DNA of 5,877 nucleotides from DATBGO01 sp050011895 (GTDB taxonomy: Bacteria > Actinomycetota > Actinomycetes > Streptosporangiales > Streptosporangiaceae), in contig JBEKIF010000151.1 of assembly GCA_050011895.1 (NCBI GenBank), positions 1 through 5,877 of the forward strand, in the 5' to 3' direction. Positions 5,642-5,877 of the stretch are shown piece by piece. The position numbers and the translations under genes were made by a program. Under the pieces are notes generated by a model. The model was not told the DNA's origin. It did no database searches and saw only the letters and a program-made list of their open reading frames with translations. The stretch's first letter is position 1; each line of letters begins with the position of its first letter.

Positions 5642-5877
5642 ATGATCTCCCAAATTCCTCCCAACCACCCAGGCGGGCCCGCGCGAGCCACCCTCGCGAT
5701 ACGCGGAGAACCGGAATTAACCGCGGCTGACCTGGCCAGATACCTGAAAACGGCGAGTGGAGCTAAGGGGACTCGAACCCCTGACCCCCTGCTTGCAAAG
5801 CAGGTGCTCTTCCAGCTGAGCTATAGCCCCGCGCGACGGCTGCCCAAGGATACCCGGTCCGCCTGCCCCCGTCAGGG
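5642..5877 (+). CDS. Small ORF running through the right attachment repeat, uncertain
   Basis: ATG at 5642 follows AGGAGG (5626-5631, 10 nt) and AGGGAGA (5633-5639). The protein begins MISQIPPNHPGGPARATLAI and continues GEPELTAADLARYLK, a segment that looks helical. It then enters the attachment repeat and the antisense strand of tRNA-Ala, staying open to the window end. The part read through the tRNA (GAKGTRTPDPLLAK) is not a protein domain. The same frame is open further upstream to an ATG at 5492, overlapping the tetR tail. The first 38 residues may be a real gene of the element, cut or fused by integration. No family is recognised. Confidence 0.25.
   Translation, partial: MISQIPPNHPGGPARATLAIRGEPELTAADLARYLKTASGAKGTRTPDPLLAKQVLFQLSYSPARRLPKDTRSACPRQ
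5756..5799 (-). repeat. Right attachment repeat (3' part of the intact tRNA-Ala)
   Basis: This copy is identical over 44 bp to 548-591. It supplies nucleotides 32-73 of the functional tRNA-Ala gene plus 2 bp of 3' flank. Under the standard model this 3' part was brought in by the element and restored the tRNA gene whose own 3' end was displaced to 548-591. Confidence 0.85.
5758..5830 (-). tRNA. tRNA-Ala (anticodon TGC)
   Basis: The reverse complement folds into a full cloverleaf of 73 nt: acceptor GGGGCTA with TAGCTCC, D stem GCTC/GAGC, anticodon stem CCTGC/GCAGG with loop TTTGCAA (anticodon TGC at 5797-5795), a 5-nt variable loop, T stem AGGGG/CCCCT with loop TTCGAGT, and discriminator A73. 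The acceptor carries G3:U70, the main identity element for alanyl-tRNA synthetase. The 3' CCA is not encoded (CTC follows), so it must be added after transcription. It reads Ala GCN codons, chiefly GCA. It is also the integration target of the element to its left. Confidence 0.97.
5847..5875 (-). promoter_or_regulatory. Promoter of the tRNA-Ala gene
   Basis: On the minus strand a -35 CTGACG (5875-5870) and a -10 TATCCT (5852-5847) are separated by 17 bp, matching the principal vegetative sigma factor pattern. Transcription would begin near 5840, about 10 nt before the mature tRNA 5' end. The promoter lies on the chromosomal side of the junction, so integration leaves expression of the tRNA intact. 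Confidence 0.55.

Larger units (their letters stand above)
548..5799. mobile_element. Small tRNA-Ala-integrated element or island remnant bounded by 44-bp direct repeats
   Basis: The boundaries are the two 44-bp direct repeats (548-591 and 5756-5799); the right one reconstitutes a complete tRNA-Ala gene. Cargo is a yefM-yoeB toxin-antitoxin pair, a frameshifted hypothetical gene, an ABC-2 exporter (ATPase and permease) and a TetR regulator. No integrase, excisionase, replication initiator, FtsK-like translocase or relaxase is recognisable in any frame. It is therefore either a decayed integrative element or a cis-mobilizable element that needs an integrase supplied elsewhere. The repeat pair is seen directly. 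That everything between came in as one unit is inference; successive insertions or deletions could give the same picture. Confidence 0.65.

Noticed and set aside
1..5877. CRISPR array, riboswitch or phage genes
   Set aside because: No regularly spaced repeats, no recognisable aptamer pattern upstream of a gene, and no structural phage proteins were seen.

Overview
The window is high-GC DNA with strongly GC-biased third codon positions and an actinobacterial gene repertoire: a TetR regulator divergent from an ABC-2 exporter, a YefM-YoeB toxin-antitoxin pair and a tRNA-Ala without an encoded CCA. I read it as an actinomycete chromosome (Streptomyces or Streptosporangiales type). That is inference; no gene here fixes the genus.

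Layout. At the left edge (2-337, +) is the C-terminal end of an IS4-superfamily transposase. A 44-bp sequence at 548-591 is an exact copy of 5756-5799, which forms the 3' part of an intact tRNA-Ala(TGC) gene on the minus strand (5758-5830). The repeat starts at the 5' edge of the anticodon loop and ends 2 bp past the mature 3' end, the arrangement left by tRNA-targeting integrases. The roughly 5.2 kb between the copies therefore looks like a small integrated element, or the remnant of one, although it has no integrase, excisionase, replication or transfer gene.

Inside the element, left to right: a yefM-yoeB module (915-1414, +) behind a promoter/operator with a perfect 10+10 bp dyad; a frameshifted actinobacterial hypothetical gene (about 1630-2115, +); a short minus-strand coding remnant (2032-2115) and a hairpin; an ABC-2 permease (2134-3792, -) and its ATPase (3789-4724, -), overlapping by 4 bp; a divergent regulatory region with a 25-bp dyad and a second dyad over a ribosome binding site; a TetR-family regulator (4881-5591, +) with an abnormal C-terminal tail; and a small ORF (from 5642, +) running into the right attachment repeat.

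How the genes fit together. The TetR protein probably represses itself and the exporter operon from the shared 156-bp spacer, and releases on binding a compound the exporter handles. The toxin-antitoxin pair would penalise loss of the element. An element with two attachment sites, an addiction module and a regulated efflux pump but no integrase resembles a cis-mobilizable element or a decayed integrative element. The pseudogene, the altered TetR tail and the orphan coding patches at 1500-2115 favour decay, with the toxin-antitoxin and exporter genes kept intact.
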